Below, in pieces: positions 22,039 through 23,284 of a DNA stretch of 23,284 bases. A program made the translations under genes and the position numbers. The DNA is from JANYCG01 sp031431035 (GTDB lineage Bacteria; Pseudomonadota; Gammaproteobacteria; Burkholderiales; Burkholderiaceae_C): NCBI GenBank assembly GCA_031431035.1, contig JANPCR010000293.1, forward strand, positions 1-23,284. The letters are read 5' to 3'. The stretch's first letter is position 1. Every line of letters begins with the position of its first letter. A model generated the notes under the pieces. It was not told where the DNA came from. It saw nothing but the letters and a program-made list of their open reading frames with translations, and did not search any database.

Positions 22039-22776
22039 ATGAATCAAAAAGTCGCCTACGTTACGGGTGGTATGGGTGGTATTGGTACCGCCATTTGCCA
22101 GCGTCTTCACAGAGAAGGTTTCAAAGTTATCGCAGGCTGTGGCCCCACGCGCGACCATGCCAAGTGGATTGGCGAGCAGGCTGCTTTGGGCTACACCTTT
22201 TACGCATCGGTGGGCAACGTGGGCGCGTGGGATTCCACAGTTGAGGCCTTTGCCAAAACCAAGGCAGAGCACGGCATCATCGACGTGCTGGTCAACAACG
22301 CTGGCATCACCAAAGACCGCATGTTTTTGAAGATGACCCGTGAAGACTGGGACAGCGTGATTGAAACCAATCTGAATAGTATGTTCAACGTGACCAAGCA
22401 AGTGGTTGCCGACATGGTGGACAAGGGCTGGGGACGCATCATCAATATCTCTTCCGTGAATGGCGAAAAAGGCCAGGCTGGGCAAACCAATTACTCGGCT
22501 GCCAAGGCGGGTATGCATGGTTTCTCAATGGCTTTGGCGCAAGAAATGGCCACCAAAGGTGTGACGGTCAACACAGTCAGCCCGGGCTACATTGGCACCG
22601 ACATGGTCAACGCGATTCGCGAAGACGTGTTGGCCAAAATTGTGGCGACCATTCCAGTCAAGCGCTTGGGCAAGCCCTCTGAAATCGCCTCAATCATTGC
22701 ATGGTTGGCGTCGGAAGAAGGCGGTTACACGACGGGTGCGGACTTCTCGGTGAACGGTGGATTGCACATGGGCTGA
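22039..22776 (+). CDS. phaB: Acetoacetyl-CoA reductase
   Basis: NADPH-dependent reduction of acetoacetyl-CoA to (R)-3-hydroxybutyryl-CoA, the PhaC substrate. The 245-residue short-chain dehydrogenase has the cofactor loop VTGGMGGIGTAIC, NNAG at 86-89, and the catalytic Ser139, Tyr152 and Lys156 in ISSVNGEKGQAGQTNYSAAK. SPGYIGTDMVNAI and TGADFSVNGGLHMG at the end are typical of PhaB. AGGAG lies 7 nt before the ATG. It is the last gene of the phaCAB operon and is followed by a UUCG-loop terminator 22 bp after the stop codon. Confidence 0.97.
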   Translation: MNQKVAYVTGGMGGIGTAICQRLHREGFKVIAGCGPTRDHAKWIGEQAALGYTFYASVGNVGAWDSTVEAFAKTKAEHGIIDVLVNNAGITKDRMFLKMTREDWDSVIETNLNSMFNVTKQVVADMVDKGWGRIINISSVNGEKGQAGQTNYSAAKAGMHGFSMALAQEMATKGVTVNTVSPGYIGTDMVNAIREDVLAKIVATIPVKRLGKPSEIASIIAWLASEEGGYTTGADFSVNGGLHMG

Positions 22777-22798
22777 TGGGCTCGGTGCGTTTTGAAAG

Positions 22799-22820
22799 AA
22801 CCCGCTTCGGCGGTTTTTTA
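22799..22820 (+). terminator. phaCAB intrinsic terminator
   Basis: AACCCGC-TTCG-GCGGTTTTTT forms a GC-rich stem closed by a C(UUCG)G loop, with one mismatch near the base and a T6 tract. It lies 22 bp after the phaB stop codon. Confidence 0.85.
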
Positions 22821-22879
22821 TTGGTTTGACGTTTGAGGTCCTGTTTCTGAGGTTCGGCTTGTATTTAACGTCCGCGCGC

Positions 22880-23020
22880 CGACCGGGCAATGCGCATGCG
22901 GTTTTGGAGCGAAAGTTCCGCGCGGGACAGAAAAATTCGTGCGACCGGGTGGTCGCGGAATTTTTTAAGGTGAGTTGAAAAGCCGCTGCCGCAACGCGTT
23001 TCGCTCCAAAGCCCGGTCGC
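22880..23020. other. Highly structured non-coding region downstream of phaB
   Basis: GACCGGGC (22881-22888) pairs with GCCCGGTC (23011-23018), and TTTGGAGCGAAA (22903-22914) with TTTCGCTCCAAA (22999-23010), giving a 20-bp closing helix with a 14-nt bulge on the 5' side. Inside lie GTTCC-GCGC-GGGAC (22915-22928) and the hairpin at 22931-22966. GCGACCGGG (22941-22949) can instead pair perfectly with CCCGGTCGC (23012-23020), which would open both the closing helix and the inner hairpin. No credible ORF covers it. It could be a small RNA, a leader of the gene at 23239, or a repeat element; no sequence family was recognised. Confidence 0.55.
22931..22966. terminator. Terminator-like hairpin within the structured region
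   Basis: AAAAATTC-GT-GCGACC-GGGT-GGTCGC-G-GAATTTTT forms a 14-bp stem with a small internal bulge and GGGT loop, with A5 and T6 flanks. It could end transcription in either direction. Confidence 0.5.
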
Positions 23021-23123
23021 ATCGTCCGATCACCACGCTCAGTTGGGTTTCTGGTCTGGCAGAACTCCAGGTGCCCGGTTTTCAGTGCGGTACGCTGCCG
23101 AATGAAAACGCGCAAACTTAACT

Positions 23124-23135
23124 CCCCCCCCCCCC
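23124..23135. repeat. C12 homopolymer tract
   Basis: Twelve consecutive C residues lie 103 bp before the start codon at 23239. Such tracts are prone to slippage and to sequencing error. Confidence 0.9.
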
Positions 23136-23180
23136 GCCCAGTGCGGTGATAGTGAAATGTGACCAGATGCTATGAATGCC

Positions 23181-23212
23181 TCCCTCCTCACGGGGACACC
23201 GTGGAAGAGGGA
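23181..23212 (+). other. Leader hairpin before the last gene
   Basis: TCCCTC (23181-23186) pairs with GAGGGA (23207-23212) and CACGG (23189-23193) with CCGTG (23199-23203) around GGACA, giving a two-part stem. It ends 26 nt before the start codon at 23239 and would be part of its leader if the transcript starts upstream. Confidence 0.4.
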
Positions 23213-23238
23213 AACATCGCAAAGCAACTGGAGCACAC

Positions 23239-23284
23239 ATGGCCACTCAAACACGCACGCAGGCTGACGCGCACCGGGCAGTCC
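23239..23284 (+). CDS. Start of an unidentified gene (3' end outside window)
   Basis: Only 15 codons are visible, reading MATQTRTQADAHRAV. The ATG is preceded by CTGGAG 6 nt upstream, a fair ribosome site, and the frame stays open to the window edge. The product cannot be identified from so little sequence. The upstream 200 bp contain no other gene on this strand. Confidence 0.5.
   Translation, partial: MATQTRTQADAHRAV

Noticed and set aside
22690..23115. 141-codon minus-strand ORF across phaB end and the structured region
   Set aside because: It overlaps phaB and its terminator, has no domain, and follows the inverted repeats rather than a coding pattern.
1..23284. CRISPR arrays, tRNA or rRNA genes, insertion sequences
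   Set aside because: No regularly spaced repeats, tRNA cloverleaf signals, rRNA-like stretches or transposase motifs were seen by reading.

Overview
The window reads as ordinary chromosome of a betaproteobacterium, most likely a Comamonadaceae-type member of the Burkholderiales. This rests on gene content and order: exbB-exbD-lpxK...Trm112-kdsB-adk, xseA-sodB, and pgeF followed by phaC-phaA-phaB. Protein flavour also fits, for example a Ralstonia-like class I PHA synthase. No phage, transposase, CRISPR array, rRNA or tRNA was seen.

Layout. (1) 1-650, plus strand: the 3' part of an L-asparaginase gene. (2) 662-6309, minus strand: an envelope and housekeeping cluster (exbB, exbD, lpxK, a GFA-family protein, a GNAT acetyltransferase, a Trm112-like protein, kdsB, adk). 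The GFA and GNAT genes sit between lpxK and the Trm112 gene and look like an accessory insertion. (3) 6616-8581, plus strand: xseA and the iron superoxide dismutase gene sodB. (4) 8679-9689, minus strand: an exported DUF192 protein and an exported Ala/Lys-rich low-complexity protein. (5) 9977-11230, plus strand: NADP-dependent isocitrate dehydrogenase. (6) 11323-15453, minus strand: a Rieske oxygenase and a glutamine-synthetase-like ligase whose stop and start codons overlap, followed by a pirin. This is the most accessory-looking metabolic segment. (7) 15556-18476, plus strand: a LON-domain protein, then a translationally coupled trio of a RibH2-type lumazine synthase, a zeta-class GST and a PgeF/YfiH laccase-domain protein. 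(8) 18384-18758, minus strand: a small membrane protein whose 3' end overlaps the 3' end of pgeF. (9) 18893-22776, plus strand: phaC-phaA-phaB, which makes poly-3-hydroxybutyrate from acetyl-CoA. (10) 22777-23284: a terminator, a strongly structured non-coding stretch, a C12 tract, and the first codons of another plus-strand gene.

Non-coding structure is the most unusual part. A 62-bp repeat occurs twice, 52 of 62 bases identical without gaps. Each copy lies within 5 bp of the stop codon of a minus-strand gene, and each has the same 17-bp palindrome 23-33 bp away. Downstream of phaB, about 140 nt can fold into a branched structure closed by a 20-bp helix, with an alternative 9-bp pairing that would break an inner hairpin. 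All functions are inferred by reading the sequence; no database search was run.
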